Positions 45,165-54,823 of a DNA stretch of 64,000 nucleotides are shown one piece after another. A program made the translations under genes and the position numbers. The notes under the pieces were generated by a model. The model was not told the DNA's origin. It did not search any database and saw only the letters and a list, made by a program, of their open reading frames with translations. Numbering within the stretch: position 1 is the first letter of the stretch; each line of letters begins with the position of its first letter. This DNA comes from Bacteroides intestinalis (GTDB taxonomy: Bacteria > Bacteroidota > Bacteroidia > Bacteroidales > Bacteroidaceae), in contig NZ_CABJDN010000012.1 of assembly GCF_902364365.1 (NCBI RefSeq), positions 1 through 64,000 of the forward strand, read 5' to 3'.

Positions 45165-45605
45165 CTCCTGCATAGTTTTATTCAATACAGGATGCAGTAC
45201 ATCAGGGGCAATTTCCGCCAACGGTTCCATCACAAAAGCACGTTCCTGCATCAACGGATGGGGAAGTTTCAATGTAGGGGTATCCAGAATAAGATCATCA
45301 TACAACAACAAATCGACATCTATCACACGGTCGCTGTACACACCATTTACTGATTTATGAATACGTCCCATCTCCCGCTCAATGGACTGCGACTCAGAAA
45401 GTACCTCTAAGGGAGAAAGCGTGGTCTCTATACAGACAGCAGCATTCAGGAAAGCATTCTTCGAGGAGAATCCCCACGGGGCAGTAGCATAAAAAGCGGA
45501 CAGGGAAATAACTTTCCCTATCCGCTTCTCAATATATTGCACGGCAAAACGGAGGTTCTGCTCCTTATTGCCTAAGTTAGTCCCTAAACTGAAATAGACT
45601 TGCAT
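45135..45605 (-). CDS. folK: HPPK, folate biosynthesis pyrophosphokinase
   Basis: 156 residues. Transfers pyrophosphate from ATP to hydroxymethyl-dihydropterin. Motifs: SLGTNLGNKEQNLRFAV, FLNAAVCIET, SIEREMGR, and RVIDVDLLLYDDLIL with PHPLMQERAFVMEPLAEI. Its last codons lie in a 22-base tandem repeat, and its start is only one base from a GTGATTAG element. Follows queA. Confidence 0.95.
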   Translation of the reverse strand: MQVYFSLGTNLGNKEQNLRFAVQYIEKRIGKVISLSAFYATAPWGFSSKNAFLNAAVCIETTLSPLEVLSESQSIEREMGRIHKSVNGVYSDRVIDVDLLLYDDLILDTPTLKLPHPLMQERAFVMEPLAEIAPDVLHPVLNKTMQELYRTLVSQK

Positions 45606-45693
45606 AAGTGATTAGTGATTAACGATGAGTGATTAGTGAGAGAATGACACTGCAACAACCCGCTTATCACTAATCACTAACCACTAATCATTC
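45606..45693. repeat. GTGATTAG-family element between queA and folK
   Basis: GTGATTAGTGATTA (45608) and GTGATTAGTGAG (45630) on one side; TTATCACTAATCACTAA (45664) and CCACTAATCA on the other, complementary with mismatches. It fills the whole 90-base gap. Confidence 0.85.
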
Positions 45694-45695
45694 GT

Positions 45696-46754
45696 TTACT
45701 TATCCGTAATCAACATCGCATCACCATATGTACCGAAGCGATAACCTTCCTTCAGAGCCACATTATACGCCTCCATTACCTGATCGTATCCACCGAAAGC
45801 AGCAACAATCATCAGCAAAGTAGAAAGCGGCATGTGGAAATTGGAAATCATCGCATTTGCCACTGTAAAGTCGTAAGGAGGGAAGATGAACTTGTTCGTC
45901 CAGCCCTCGTACGGTTTCAGATGTCCGTCTGTGCTTACGGTGCTCTCAATAGCACGCATCACGGTGGTCCCCACGGCACAAACCTGTCTGTTCAGGTCCT
46001 TGGCACGGTTCACAACGTTAACAGCCTCTTCATTCACAATCATTTGCTCAGAATCCGTCTTATGCTTCGTGAGGTCTTCCACATCAATGTCTCGGAAATT
46101 GCCCAAACCGGCATGAAGAGTAATATAAGCAAAATCGATACCCTTGATTTCCAAGCGCTTCATCAGTTCGCGGCTGAAGTGCAGACTGGCAGTAGGAGCC
46201 GTTACCGCACCTTCATTGCGAGCAAAGATAGACTGGAAACGTTCTGAATCATCCGGTTCTACAGGACGATTGATAATGCTGTGCGGCAGTGGGGTTTCGC
46301 CCAGTGCGTACAAAGCTTTCTTGAACTCATCGTGCGGACCGTCATAAAGGAAACGGAGCGTACGACCGCGAGAAGTCGTATTGTCAATAACCTCAGCCAC
46401 CATAGAATCGTCGTCACCGAAATACAGCTTATTGCCGATACGTATCTTACGGGCAGGGTCTACCAATACATCCCACAACCGAAGTTCTTCGTTCAGCTCG
46501 CGAAGAAGGAATACCTCGATACGGGCACCGGTCTTTTCCTTATTACCATACAGGCGGGCAGGGAACACTTTCGTATCATTGAAGATGAACACATCTTTGT
46601 CATCAAAGTAGTTCAGAACATCTTTGAATTCCTTGTGCTCAATCTCACCTGTCTTTCTGTGAAGCACCATAAGGCGCGATTCATCTCTATACTTTGTAGG
46701 GTGCAAAGCAATCTTCTCTTCCGGAAGCTTAAATTTAAATTGCGACAGTTTCAT
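45696..46754 (-). CDS. queA: tRNA preQ1(34) S-adenosylmethionine ribosyltransferase-isomerase
   Basis: 352 residues. Forms epoxyqueuosine in tRNA by transfer of ribose from SAM. Begins [82 protein letters not shown] and the C-terminal [18 protein letters not shown] are diagnostic. Within the uppP-truB-queA-folK series. Confidence 0.97.
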   Translation of the reverse strand: MKLSQFKFKLPEEKIALHPTKYRDESRLMVLHRKTGEIEHKEFKDVLNYFDDKDVFIFNDTKVFPARLYGNKEKTGARIEVFLLRELNEELRLWDVLVDPARKIRIGNKLYFGDDDSMVAEVIDNTTSRGRTLRFLYDGPHDEFKKALYALGETPLPHSIINRPVEPDDSERFQSIFARNEGAVTAPTASLHFSRELMKRLEIKGIDFAYITLHAGLGNFRDIDVEDLTKHKTDSEQMIVNEEAVNVVNRAKDLNRQVCAVGTTVMRAIESTVSTDGHLKPYEGWTNKFIFPPYDFTVANAMISNFHMPLSTLLMIVAAFGGYDQVMEAYNVALKEGYRFGTYGDAMLITDK

Positions 46755-46772
46755 ATCTATTCTTTCTTTAAG

Positions 46773-47474
46773 TTATTCTTCAATTTCTATCTCCTGAGCA
46801 TCTATCCACTCCTTAAAATTCATCGGGTCGAGGCAATCTTCCAACCGGACATCACCTACACGAGTGCGTTCCAAAGCCGTAAGATGAGCACCACTATTCA
46901 GCGCTTCACCGATGTCACGTGCCAGGGCACGGATATAGGTACCTTTGCTGCACACCACGCGGACTTTAATCTCCGGCAGGTTACACTCCAGCAACTCTAT
47001 CTCGTCAATCACCAACAACTTCGGTTTCAACTCTACCTCTTCGCCTTTACGTGCCAGATCATAAGCACGTTTGCCATTCACCATACAGGCTGAAAAGGCG
47101 GGAGGCACTTGTTGTATCTCACCGATAAATGTCTTCAACGTCTCTTCCACCAACTCCCGCGTAATATGCTCCGTAGGGTAAGTGGCATCTATCTCGTGTT
47201 CCAGATCGTAGGAAGGAGTGGTGGCGCCCAACTGAATGGTGGCAACATATTCCTTCGTATGGTACTGAAACTCTTCAATTCGCTTCGTAGCCTTACCTGT
47301 GCAGACAATCATCACCCCTGTAGCCAAAGGATCGAGTGTGCCGGCATGGCCTACTTTCAATTTCTTCACTTTCATCCGTCGGCAGATGTGGTAACGCGCA
47401 TGTCCCACAACCTTAAACGAAGTCCATCCCAACGGTTTATTGAAATAGAGTACTTCTCCTTCTTTAAACTTCAT
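46773..47474 (-). CDS. truB: tRNA pseudouridine(55) synthase
   Basis: 233 residues. KPLGWTSFKVV and KVGHAGTLDPLATGVM with catalytic D48; later VPPAFSACMVNGKRAYDLAR and CSKGTYIRALARDIGE. 18 bases before queA and 3 after uppP, in one operon. Confidence 0.96.
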   Translation of the reverse strand: MKFKEGEVLYFNKPLGWTSFKVVGHARYHICRRMKVKKLKVGHAGTLDPLATGVMIVCTGKATKRIEEFQYHTKEYVATIQLGATTPSYDLEHEIDATYPTEHITRELVEETLKTFIGEIQQVPPAFSACMVNGKRAYDLARKGEEVELKPKLLVIDEIELLECNLPEIKVRVVCSKGTYIRALARDIGEALNSGAHLTALERTRVGDVRLEDCLDPMNFKEWIDAQEIEIEE

Positions 47475-47477
47475 CTG

Positions 47478-48281
47478 CTATCCTTGCATTTGTGAAAGTA
47501 CAAGGGTCACAATACCGGCAATCGCACAATAAACCGCGAAGTATATCAGTTTCCCCTTTTTCACAATATTAATCATCCACTTACAAGCCAAACAACCCGA
47601 TACAAAAGCCGCAATGAAGCCTATCAACAATGACAACGTTGAAATACTTCCGGCAATATCTTCGCCTTTCATCAACTTCATACCATCCAACAGGCCTTCG
47701 CCCAATATCGGTGGCATCACCATCAGGAAAGAGAACTGAGCCAACTTTGCCTTATTATCACCCAGCAATAACCCTGTAGCAATTGTAGTTCCGGAACGTG
47801 AAAGTCCGGGAAGCACAGCACAAGCCTGAGCCAAACCGATAATGAATGCATCTTTCATAGAAATATTTTCTTTCTGCTTCGGCTTATAATAATAAGAAAA
47901 AGACAGTAAAGCAGCCGTCACCAATAGCATGCAGCCTACAATCAGCAAACCTGAACCAAAGACTGCTTCTACCTCATCTTTAAAAAATACACCTACAATA
48001 CCAATAGGTATCATAGAAATCAAGATATTAATTACATAACGCGTCTCTTCATTCATCTGCCACTTAAACAGCCCCTTGAAAATCCATTCTATTTCCTTCC
48101 AAAGAACTACCAGTGTACTGAATACCGTAGCCACATGTACTACTACCGTAAATGCCAGATTTTCTTCCCCTTCAATACCAAATAATGCCGAACCGATAGC
48201 CAAATGTCCGCTACTACTTACCGGCAAATACTCTGTCAAACCCTGGATTATCCCAAGGATGAGCGCCTCAAACCATTCCAT
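47478..48281 (-). CDS. uppP: undecaprenyl-diphosphate phosphatase
   Basis: 267 residues, multi-pass. [21 protein letters not shown] (active site) and [16 protein letters not shown] are both complete. Recycles the lipid carrier for wall and O-antigen synthesis; confers bacitracin resistance in many bacteria. Confidence 0.96.
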   Translation of the reverse strand: MEWFEALILGIIQGLTEYLPVSSSGHLAIGSALFGIEGEENLAFTVVVHVATVFSTLVVLWKEIEWIFKGLFKWQMNEETRYVINILISMIPIGIVGVFFKDEVEAVFGSGLLIVGCMLLVTAALLSFSYYYKPKQKENISMKDAFIIGLAQACAVLPGLSRSGTTIATGLLLGDNKAKLAQFSFLMVMPPILGEGLLDGMKLMKGEDIAGSISTLSLLIGFIAAFVSGCLACKWMINIVKKGKLIYFAVYCAIAGIVTLVLSQMQG

Positions 48282-48340
48282 GTAGTTTATTTATGATTTA
48301 TAATTTATGATAGAAGTCACATCCTCCCACACATAGCATT

Positions 48341-48595
48341 TCATTCTTTCATTCCTTCATTATCCGTTTGCTTGTCACGCGGTTTACGCAACACTGCATA
48401 TATCATAAGCAAGAAGCCCGCAAGGCAAACCACCGGAGCAACTTTAATACGTCTTGCACTAAAAATATCCGGTTCAAAGTGCGTCGGTGTAGACACCGGA
48501 CCGGTCATCAGGATAAAGCCGATAATCACTACCGCCATTGCAACTGCAAGCAGGATAAAGTTGGTTTTATCGAAAGCAAATTTCTGTTTACTCAT
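48341..48595 (-). CDS. DUF3098 membrane protein
   Basis: 84 residues with two transmembrane helices (FILLAVAMAVVIIGFILM and VAPVVCLAGFLLMIYAVL) and the DUF3098 signature around MTGPVSTPTHFEPDIFSARR. Found between ftsX and uppP across Bacteroidetes, as here. Function unknown. Confidence 0.9.
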   Translation of the reverse strand: MSKQKFAFDKTNFILLAVAMAVVIIGFILMTGPVSTPTHFEPDIFSARRIKVAPVVCLAGFLLMIYAVLRKPRDKQTDNEGMKE

Positions 48596-48699
48596 CTCGT
48601 TATTTATGATTTAATTATTTACGGTTTAACTTCGCTCAAAGCGTTTCTTATTTTTCCACTCATGCATAGTTCCGATTGAAGCAACTATACTGTCCAGTA

Positions 48700-49581
48700 T
48701 TATATATAATACAGTGTGCTTGCCTTCATCCGCAGGAACTTATTAATGGACAGGTATGCACAGAACCACGTAATGCACACCCCGAACACAAGCACCGATA
48801 CGGAAACCAGCATCATGACATTGGGCGTAATAACACTGATCAGATCTGGCTCATACACCACCAACCAATAGGCAGCACCCCACAAAATCCCATCGGCAAT
48901 GACAGCAGCCAATACGCCTATCCAGAAGTTACGCCACAGGAACGGACGACGGATAAAACTCCAACTCGCTCCCACCAACTTCATTGTGTGAATGAGAAAA
49001 CGCTTGGAATAGATTGTCAGCCGGATAGTATTATTGATCAATGCAAAGGATATGAACGCCAATAATACCGCCAACCCCAGTAACATCAGACTTATGTTGC
49101 GGATATTCTCATTGACCATGTTTATCAGATCTTCCTGATAACGCACTTCCTGTACATTGGTATTCTTCTTTATCTGTTTCTCTATTTTAGCTATACTGTC
49201 GGTATTCGCATAATCAGAGTGCAACTTCACTTCGATAGATGCATGAAGCGGATTATAACCCAGAAAATCTTGCGGGTCTGTTCCCATTGCTTCAATTTGC
49301 TCGCGAAGCGCCTGCTTCTTCGAAATATACTCCGTAGACCGTACAAACACTTCTTTATCCAGCCTCTTTTGTAACTTCAGAATATCCGTCTCCTTCATAT
49401 CATCACTAATGATAATAGAGAAATTGATATTCTCCTTCACATACACAGACAGATTATGGGCAGTCAGCACGAAAAACACCACCAACCCCAACAACAGCAA
49501 TACCAACGTAGTACTGATACTGGAGGTAATGAACTGCATATCAAAATAGGATACGGAATTATTTTTGCTTTTCGTCTTCAT
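48700..49581 (-). CDS. ftsX: cell division protein FtsX
   Basis: 293 residues, four transmembrane segments with a large periplasmic loop after the first (about 45-165). N-term YFDMQFITSSISTTLVLLLLG; C-terminal permease part RLTIYSKRFLIHTMKLVGAS. FtsX with FtsE governs wall hydrolases at division. No ftsE here, as usual in Bacteroidetes. Confidence 0.94.
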   Translation of the reverse strand: MKTKSKNNSVSYFDMQFITSSISTTLVLLLLGLVVFFVLTAHNLSVYVKENINFSIIISDDMKETDILKLQKRLDKEVFVRSTEYISKKQALREQIEAMGTDPQDFLGYNPLHASIEVKLHSDYANTDSIAKIEKQIKKNTNVQEVRYQEDLINMVNENIRNISLMLLGLAVLLAFISFALINNTIRLTIYSKRFLIHTMKLVGASWSFIRRPFLWRNFWIGVLAAVIADGILWGAAYWLVVYEPDLISVITPNVMMLVSVSVLVFGVCITWFCAYLSINKFLRMKASTLYYI

Positions 49582-49617
49582 ACCTTATCATCTTACCATT
49601 TTATCATCCTCTATATC

Positions 49618-50520
49618 TTACTTCTGTTTCTTTCTGAACACGTAAATCATCGAACTGCTCCGCTCCTTGCTCCCCAATGCACTGAACCATGCCAGCGTAC
49701 CACTAAGCATACCCCGAAAGAAAGACAGAGAACGCCCCATATACTTTTCACTCAACATCGATACATAGAATGCATCAAACGGCATCGGATGGCGTGCAGC
49801 CAATATAAACTCATGCTTGGCACCCAACTTCTGAATGGTACCCGGCGTAAAATGCCACAAATGGCGCGGAACATCATAAGCAGCCCAATGTGCACCATAC
49901 TTCTTAGCGTCATAAGAAGAACAGTTAGGCACTGCAATAATCAGTACACCCTTTTCCGTCAGGAGTTTATTCAATGTATCCCACGTCTCATTCAAATGTT
50001 CCAGATGCTCCATAACGTGCCACAAAGTAATGACATCAAAACTACCGGGAGCAAAATCCTGCAATGCAGTATCAGGCTTTATATCCAGATTGAAGTGTTC
50101 CTTAGCAAATACGCGTGCCTGCGCATTCCGTTCCACTGCCTCCACCTGCCAGCCTCGCTTCTGCATAGCATCGGCAAAATATCCTGTTCCCGTACCGATA
50201 TCCAGCAGACGTCCTTCCTTACGATGTGCTTCGCGAACCACCAAGCGTGCCTTACGGCCCAGCATATAGCTACGCACCCAGTGGTACACCCTGTTCATGA
50301 GGCCTTTTTTCGTATCGGAATGGGAAATGTAATCGGGAGTTTCATAATATCTGCCTATCTCGGCTTCCACAGGAAAATCCTGCGTAAAGAGAAAGCTACA
50401 ATCCTGACAACGGCACAGATAGAATGCTTCGCTGGAAGCATAATGGTCTATGCAAGTCATAGCACGCTCTATATGTGCACTACCGCATACCGGACAGACT
50501 TTTATGGTGAGTTTATTCAT
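49618..50520 (-). CDS. class I SAM methyltransferase with zinc-ribbon N-end
   Basis: 300 residues. CPVCGSAHIERAM and CRCQDCSFLF form a treble-clef-like Cys4 site at the start. SAM motif LLDIGTGTGYFADAMQKRGW, then DVITLWHVMEHLEHLNETW (Methyltransf_23) and LIIAVPNCSSYD. Target unknown, probably a glycan or lipid intermediate. 36 bases before ftsX. Confidence 0.9.
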   Translation of the reverse strand: MNKLTIKVCPVCGSAHIERAMTCIDHYASSEAFYLCRCQDCSFLFTQDFPVEAEIGRYYETPDYISHSDTKKGLMNRVYHWVRSYMLGRKARLVVREAHRKEGRLLDIGTGTGYFADAMQKRGWQVEAVERNAQARVFAKEHFNLDIKPDTALQDFAPGSFDVITLWHVMEHLEHLNETWDTLNKLLTEKGVLIIAVPNCSSYDAKKYGAHWAAYDVPRHLWHFTPGTIQKLGAKHEFILAARHPMPFDAFYVSMLSEKYMGRSLSFFRGMLSGTLAWFSALGSKERSSSMIYVFRKKQK

Positions 50521-50683
50521 TGAACATTATGCAATAATGAAGTGCAGCCCGAATCAATCAGACCACACTATACCCGAATTTGGTGCAAAATAACAAATAA
50601 AAAGTGATGATACGGGCTTTCTTTAAGGAGTTTTAATAAAAGAGAGGAACTTCGTAAGCACGCTCTTCCTTTATTTCTAATCA

Positions 50684-50723
50684 CTGTTCGATAATAAGCG
50701 GACAGCTGTCCGATAATGAACAG
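50684..50723. repeat. palindrome with GATAAT words before the DUF3836 gene
   Basis: CGGACAGCTGTCCG at 50699-50712 is a perfect 14-base palindrome, flanked by CTGTTC (50684) and GAACAG (50718-50723) and CGATAAT on both sides in direct orientation. The rest of the 387-base gap 50521-50907 shows nothing I can assign. Confidence 0.7.
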
Positions 50724-50907
50724 GTTGCATCCTTAAATAACCACTGATTATCAACACATTATCACTTTGGCACAGGAATTGACTGTTATTAAGCGAAAGC
50801 GGTCAGCAAAAAAATAAAAATTATCTGCCACTTTTCAGCAAGTAGTTCCGTCTAATAGATAAGAGCGAAAGCCAAATAGAAATAGTAACAATTAAAAAAT
50901 AAAGATT

Positions 50908-51411
50908 ATGAAAACTACAAGTTTATTTAAAGCAGTCGCATTGGTAGCTATTATGATAGCAAGTGTTCTTAACTCCGAAGTGAAAGCTCAGGATGGTTTC
51001 ATAACAAATCAAGTGATGAACGGCGAATTGGTAGCATCAAAAACTATCTTCAAAAAAGATGGATCTTACCTCCAACGCCACATGCAGTACACCTTTGCAT
51101 ACGATGATCAGAACCGCCTGATAAGTAAAGAGGCTTCCAAATGGGATGGTGCAAAAGATGAATGGATACCCTATTTCAAAATGACTTACCAGTACAGCGA
51201 TAATGAAATAATCATGAACTATGCTCGCTGGAACGAATCTCACAAAGCTTTTGATGAAGCAATTCAGAAAAGTGTATACGAACTGAATGATGCAAATATG
51301 CCTACGGCCTACAAAGCCTACAAGCAAGATAGCAAAAATAAATCAGACTGGACGCTGGTTAACCACAAACAGATGGACTTCACAACTAATCTATTGGCAA
51401 TTGCAAAATGA
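50908..51411 (+). CDS. DUF3836 secreted protein
   Basis: 167 residues. Signal peptide ends at about residue 28 (VKAQ). The mature domain is the DUF3836 pattern: QYTFAYDDQNRLISKEASKWDG, PYFKMTYQYSD, SWTLVNHK-like ending. Small secreted or outer membrane proteins of unknown role. Single gene with a terminator downstream. Confidence 0.9.
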   Translation: MKTTSLFKAVALVAIMIASVLNSEVKAQDGFITNQVMNGELVASKTIFKKDGSYLQRHMQYTFAYDDQNRLISKEASKWDGAKDEWIPYFKMTYQYSDNEIIMNYARWNESHKAFDEAIQKSVYELNDANMPTAYKAYKQDSKNKSDWTLVNHKQMDFTTNLLAIAK

Positions 51412-51440
51412 TAAATATAGAAATTAAAGTTAAGCAGAAA

Positions 51441-51470
51441 AGCACGGGCCGTGAGGTTCGTGTTTTTTTC
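51441..51470 (+). terminator. terminator of DUF3836 gene
   Basis: AGCACGGGCC (51441-51450) pairs with GGTTCGTGTT (51455-51464), counting G-T pairs, around a GTGA (GNRA-type) loop, followed by TTTTTTC. Confidence 0.85.
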
Positions 51471-51515
51471 TTTTATGCAAACCACACAATAGCCTTTTCC
51501 GGACAAAGCACATTG

Positions 51516-52253
51516 TTACAAGCCAATATACCACCAACCGGACTGATGAAATTTATTCCCAATCAATATGCTATCCAGTTTATTATATAATTCGATAGTT
51601 TCATTTGGCGTATCACAATTCACATACACAGGCATATCTTTCCTTCTTTCTATATGAATAATCGGTAGCAATCTATTCTTCAGATACATAAAACATCTTT
51701 CGCCACTTCTAAGTTTAAAATATCCTATATTAATATCTTTAAAAGAAATACCATTATCACGATATGCCACATTTGGAAACTGTTCTTCCAATTTCACTGC
51801 AGAGATAGCAGTTAGCGGAATATCAAGTGTATAACTTCCTCTGATTTCAACCTGATTTTCATTCACATATATTTCGCCAGGCATAGTAATCATATCATTC
51901 GCCCAATAACCAATACCAACTGTAGATACTAAAAAATAAGCAATAGCAGCATATTGCCATCTACTACCCTTGGATATAATAACAAGACACAGCGACACGA
52001 CAACAGCCATTGCCAATAAAACAGCAATACCTACCATGTGAATGGCCGATCCAGGCAAAAGTACCATTAGGAGACATCGCGTCAAGAAATAAACTCCGGC
52101 AGCTACAAAAATCAGAATCTTAGTCAACCGAACATATTTGTAATTTGCACAAACAACCTCTTCCGGTAGAATAAACCGTGATATCCTGACAAAATAAGCT
52201 CCCCACAATAATAATATTAACGTAACTATAATATTAAAAACAAGCATTCCCAT
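51516..52253 (-). CDS. membrane protein with PH-like C-domain
   Basis: 245 residues. Four transmembrane helices in the first 125 residues, then a soluble domain of about 110 residues (MPGEIYVNENQVEIRGSYTLDIPLTAIS, MYLKNRLLPIIHIERR) resembling bacterial PH domains. Its start overlaps the end of the small lipoprotein gene by 20 bases. Possibly an immunity or accessory protein of the adjacent peptide locus, but no evidence beyond place. Confidence 0.75.
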   Translation of the reverse strand: MGMLVFNIIVTLILLLWGAYFVRISRFILPEEVVCANYKYVRLTKILIFVAAGVYFLTRCLLMVLLPGSAIHMVGIAVLLAMAVVVSLCLVIISKGSRWQYAAIAYFLVSTVGIGYWANDMITMPGEIYVNENQVEIRGSYTLDIPLTAISAVKLEEQFPNVAYRDNGISFKDINIGYFKLRSGERCFMYLKNRLLPIIHIERRKDMPVYVNCDTPNETIELYNKLDSILIGNKFHQSGWWYIGL

Positions 52254-52431
52254 AAAATATTATTTTAGTAATACATTCTCTAATCTCCCATAATTGAAGG
52301 CTTATCAGCTTATCCCGAATATTTATTATATTATCACGTTGATATTGATGTTTCTCTGTTTCAGAATTATACGCACAACCACAACAAATGATTATTAGTA
52401 ATAAATACAACAGCTTATTCATATTTAGCAA
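52234..52431 (-). CDS. short lipoprotein, perhaps truncated
   Basis: 65 residues (or 62 from the ATG at 52422): LLYLLLIIICCGC gives a lipobox, then a short tail NSETEKHQYQRDNIINIRDKL. The tail recalls the N-terminus of 6-bladed beta-propeller lipoproteins seen near Bacteroides peptide genes, suggesting a truncated gene; equally it may be a small intact lipoprotein. It lies just downstream of the remains of a leader-peptide gene. Confidence 0.55.
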   Translation of the reverse strand: MLNMNKLLYLLLIIICCGCAYNSETEKHQYQRDNIINIRDKLISLQLWEIRECITKIIFYGNACF

Positions 52432-52434
52432 TTA

Positions 52435-52464
52435 TTACAAATGGATACTACTTAAATTCCTCAT
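52435..52464 (-). pseudogene. start of a second double-glycine leader-peptide gene, lost after 9 codons
   Basis: Reads M-R-N-L-S-S-I-H-L-stop. The intact peptide at 58696 starts M-K-N-L-S-S-F-E-A-F. The DNA is the same over the first 18 bases apart from one change in codon 2, and the 65 bases before the start are also matched (see the repeats), so this is a truncated paralogue. Confidence 0.8.
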
Positions 52465-52531
52465 AAGAATAAAAAACTCAAAGGTAAATAAAAAACACTA
52501 GCCCGGATTCTTTTTAAACTGATTACAAAAC
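52447..52531. repeat. direct copy of 58679-58760 (leader region of peptide gene)
   Basis: About 80% identical over 82 bases to 58679-58760, including AAAGGTAAATAAAAA and CCCGGATT. It shows that the intact peptide-gene leader was once copied or shared here. Confidence 0.85.
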
Positions 52532-52574
52532 AATGTTCGTCTAAAGTCTTTTCAGTGAGTTCTCCGAACAAAAA
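52531..52574 (-). pseudogene. fragment of a second VKOR-type gene
   Basis: Bases 52531-52574 match 59932-59975, the part of the intact oxidoreductase gene coding LFGEPTEKTSNEHC; the translated remnant reads FGELTEKTLDEHC. The match ends at GAACATTG and jumps directly to the 3' leader copy, so almost all of the gene (about 370 C-terminal and 115 N-terminal codons) has been deleted. It adjoins the HlyD stop codon. Confidence 0.8.
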
Positions 52575-52580
52575 AGAATG

Positions 52581-52922
52581 TTACAAGTATTTCTCCCAAA
52601 GATAGCGTAACGGGCCAAGCAACCTTCCGGTCACACTCCGTTCATCCGTCATAACTTCTGCTATTCCAGTAAGCTCTCCATTAAATTCTAATACCTTGCC
52701 ATAAGATGTACATAAATTCTGTAGTAAACTTACGGTAACAGTATACATACTATCACTATCTTTCAAAAGGGAAACAGATACTACCGTTCCGGTCAGGAAG
52801 CCGAATTCCATATAAGGATACCCCGTCACGCTGATATTCACCCTTTGCCCGGGTTTCACTTTGCCCGATCCGTTGACGGGGAGTTTTATCTTGCCGATAA
52901 TATCCCCTGTCTGCGAAGCAAC
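52581..52922 (-). pseudogene. 3' part of HlyD-family secretion adaptor
   Basis: Only the last about 113 codons remain: ASQTGDIIGKIKLPVNGSGKVKPGQRVNI, SVTGYPYMEFGFLTGTVVSVS, TGIAEVMTDERSVTGRLLGPLRYLWEKYL in part, typical of the HlyD/AcrA-like C-terminus with the closing YLWEKYL. The N-terminal anchor and coiled coil are missing; the sequence is joined to the ABC transporter in another frame at about 52922. Intact adaptors link the ABC exporter to an outer membrane channel. Confidence 0.85.
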
Positions 52923-54814
52923 AATTCTCCATAATGATACGTTCATTATTGGCATCCAGTGCATTGGTGGCCTCATCAAAGAAGATGAATTCCGGATTCT
53001 TATACACAGCACGGGCTATGAGGATACGCTGTTTCTGCCCCTGACTCAATCCATGCCCCTCCTGTCCTATCTTGGTGTTGTATCCCAGTGGCAACTCTTC
53101 GATGAACCCGTGTATGTTTGCCACCTCGGCCGCATGGCGCAACCGCTCTTTGTCAATGTGTTCCGCACCCGGCGCAATATTTCCCGCAATGGTATCGGAG
53201 AAGATAAAGCCGTCCTGCATCACAACGCCACACTGCCTTCTCCACTCCCGGATACTATAGTTCTCCAATGGCGTATCTCCCAGCAATATCTGCCCGCTTG
53301 CAGGAGGATAAAAGCCCAACAGCAACTTCACCAATGTTGTCTTTCCGCTTCCACTCATACCAACCACAGCTGTCTGCTTTCCCGTTTTTATCTCCAGGCT
53401 GATGTCGTCCAATGTAGGAAATTCACTCAACGGATCATACCTGAAACTCAGATTCTCCAGTCGAAGATCTTTCCCCGGAGGAATGTCCCGTATCAACTGC
53501 CTTGCGGGATCTTCTTCATCCGGCTTGTCACGCACTTCGCCCAAGCGGTTCATACTAAGGCATGCATCCTGCATATCGCGTGCGAAAGCTATCAAATCAT
53601 TCACCGGACTGTTCAGTTGCCCAATGATATACTGCACGGACAGCATCATACCCAGCGTCATTTCTCCCCGCACTACCAGGCTTGCCACCAAGCCCGTAAT
53701 TATAATATTTTTCGTCTGGTTTATCAATATCGCTCCCGAATCCTGATACTGCCGCAAGGCAAGGCTGCGGATATTCACTTTGAACAGTCGTGCCTGTATG
53801 CGCTCCCATTCCCAACGCTTCTGCTGTTCGCAGGCACTCAACTTTATTTCCTGCATACCATTTACCAGTTGCACCACTGTGCTCTGGTTGGCACTCTGCT
53901 GGGTAAAACGTTTATGATCCAGTTCCGCACGTTTCTTCATGAACAGCCATCAGACTGCTTCCCGTCAGGAAATTCTGAATACGCGTATGGTCGTTGATGC
54001 GTTGCAGGATATCACCCGTCATTTTAGTGTCGAAGTATCCCATAGGAAGCTTCATCAGTTTAATCAGGAAATCAGAAATGAGGGCAATGTTAATGCGCGT
54101 CCCCAGATGCAACAATATCCAGCCACGGATAAACTCCACGGCACTGCTACTGAAGCTCAACATCAGTTGAGCCATCAGTAGCAAATATATAAAGTTAAGG
54201 TTTTGGTTATTAATTCCAAAATCTACAATAGACTGCGTAAGAAATGGGAGCATCAGTTGTATCATGCTACCCAAAAGCAGGCCTAATAGTAGTTGCCCCA
54301 CCAAATTCCGGTAAGGGTGAAGATATGAATACAGAAATCCGAAACCTCTACGATTAATAGGCTCATCTTCATCCTTCATCATATAGAATTCAGGAGTCGG
54401 CTCCAACAATAGCACCACTCCCGTATTTTCTCCATTCTTTCGCGAACTTACCCAGCAACGACAGAATTCCTCTTTGGTATATCTCAGCTTTCCTCCTCCG
54501 GGATCGGCTACCCATACCTGCCGATCATTTATTTTGTAGACAACAACAAAATGCTGCTGATTCCAGTGTACGATGCAAGGCAGAGGTGCTTCCTGAAGTT
54601 TTGCATAATCTATTTGCACACACATACTTCGAAAACCAAGTTTATCTGCTGCCTCGCTGATACCCAGCATGGATACACCTTCACGGGTGATGAATGACTT
54701 TTCCCTCAATTTTTCCAGCGAGTAATGCTTGCCATAGAAAGCAGTCACCATGCGCAGGCAGGTGGGGCCACAATCCATGGCATCGTACTGGATATAAAAA
54801 GGAAATATTTTCAT
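52923..54814 (-). pseudogene. C39-peptidase ABC exporter, broken by two deletions
   Basis: Residues about 1-125 form a C39 cysteine peptidase (QYDAMDCGPTCLRMV with the catalytic Cys; HWNQQHFVVVYKI with His; ADPGGG with Asp). Then two transmembrane helices up to FLTGSSLMAV. There the frame jumps to MKKRAELDHKRF without the expected next two helices (about 50 codons gone, junction near 53941-53947). The ATPase has VVGMSGSGKTT, LSQGQKQR and IFFDEATNALDAN but stops at IIMEN, before the switch-His region, where it runs into HlyD sequence. The gene is probably dead, though the first 300 residues could still give a free peptidase. Confidence 0.88.
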
Positions 54815-54823
54815 AATGTTTCC

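Noticed and set aside
50767..50782. TTGGCACAGGAATTGA, similar to a sigma-54 -24/-12 promoter
   Set aside because: The -12 GC is GA, and the distance to the next gene is long; no sigma-54 activator is in the window.
51408..51590. 60-codon plus-strand frame overlapping the DUF3836 stop
   Set aside because: It reads straight through the terminator at 51441-51470 and into the convergent gene; a real gene is unlikely.
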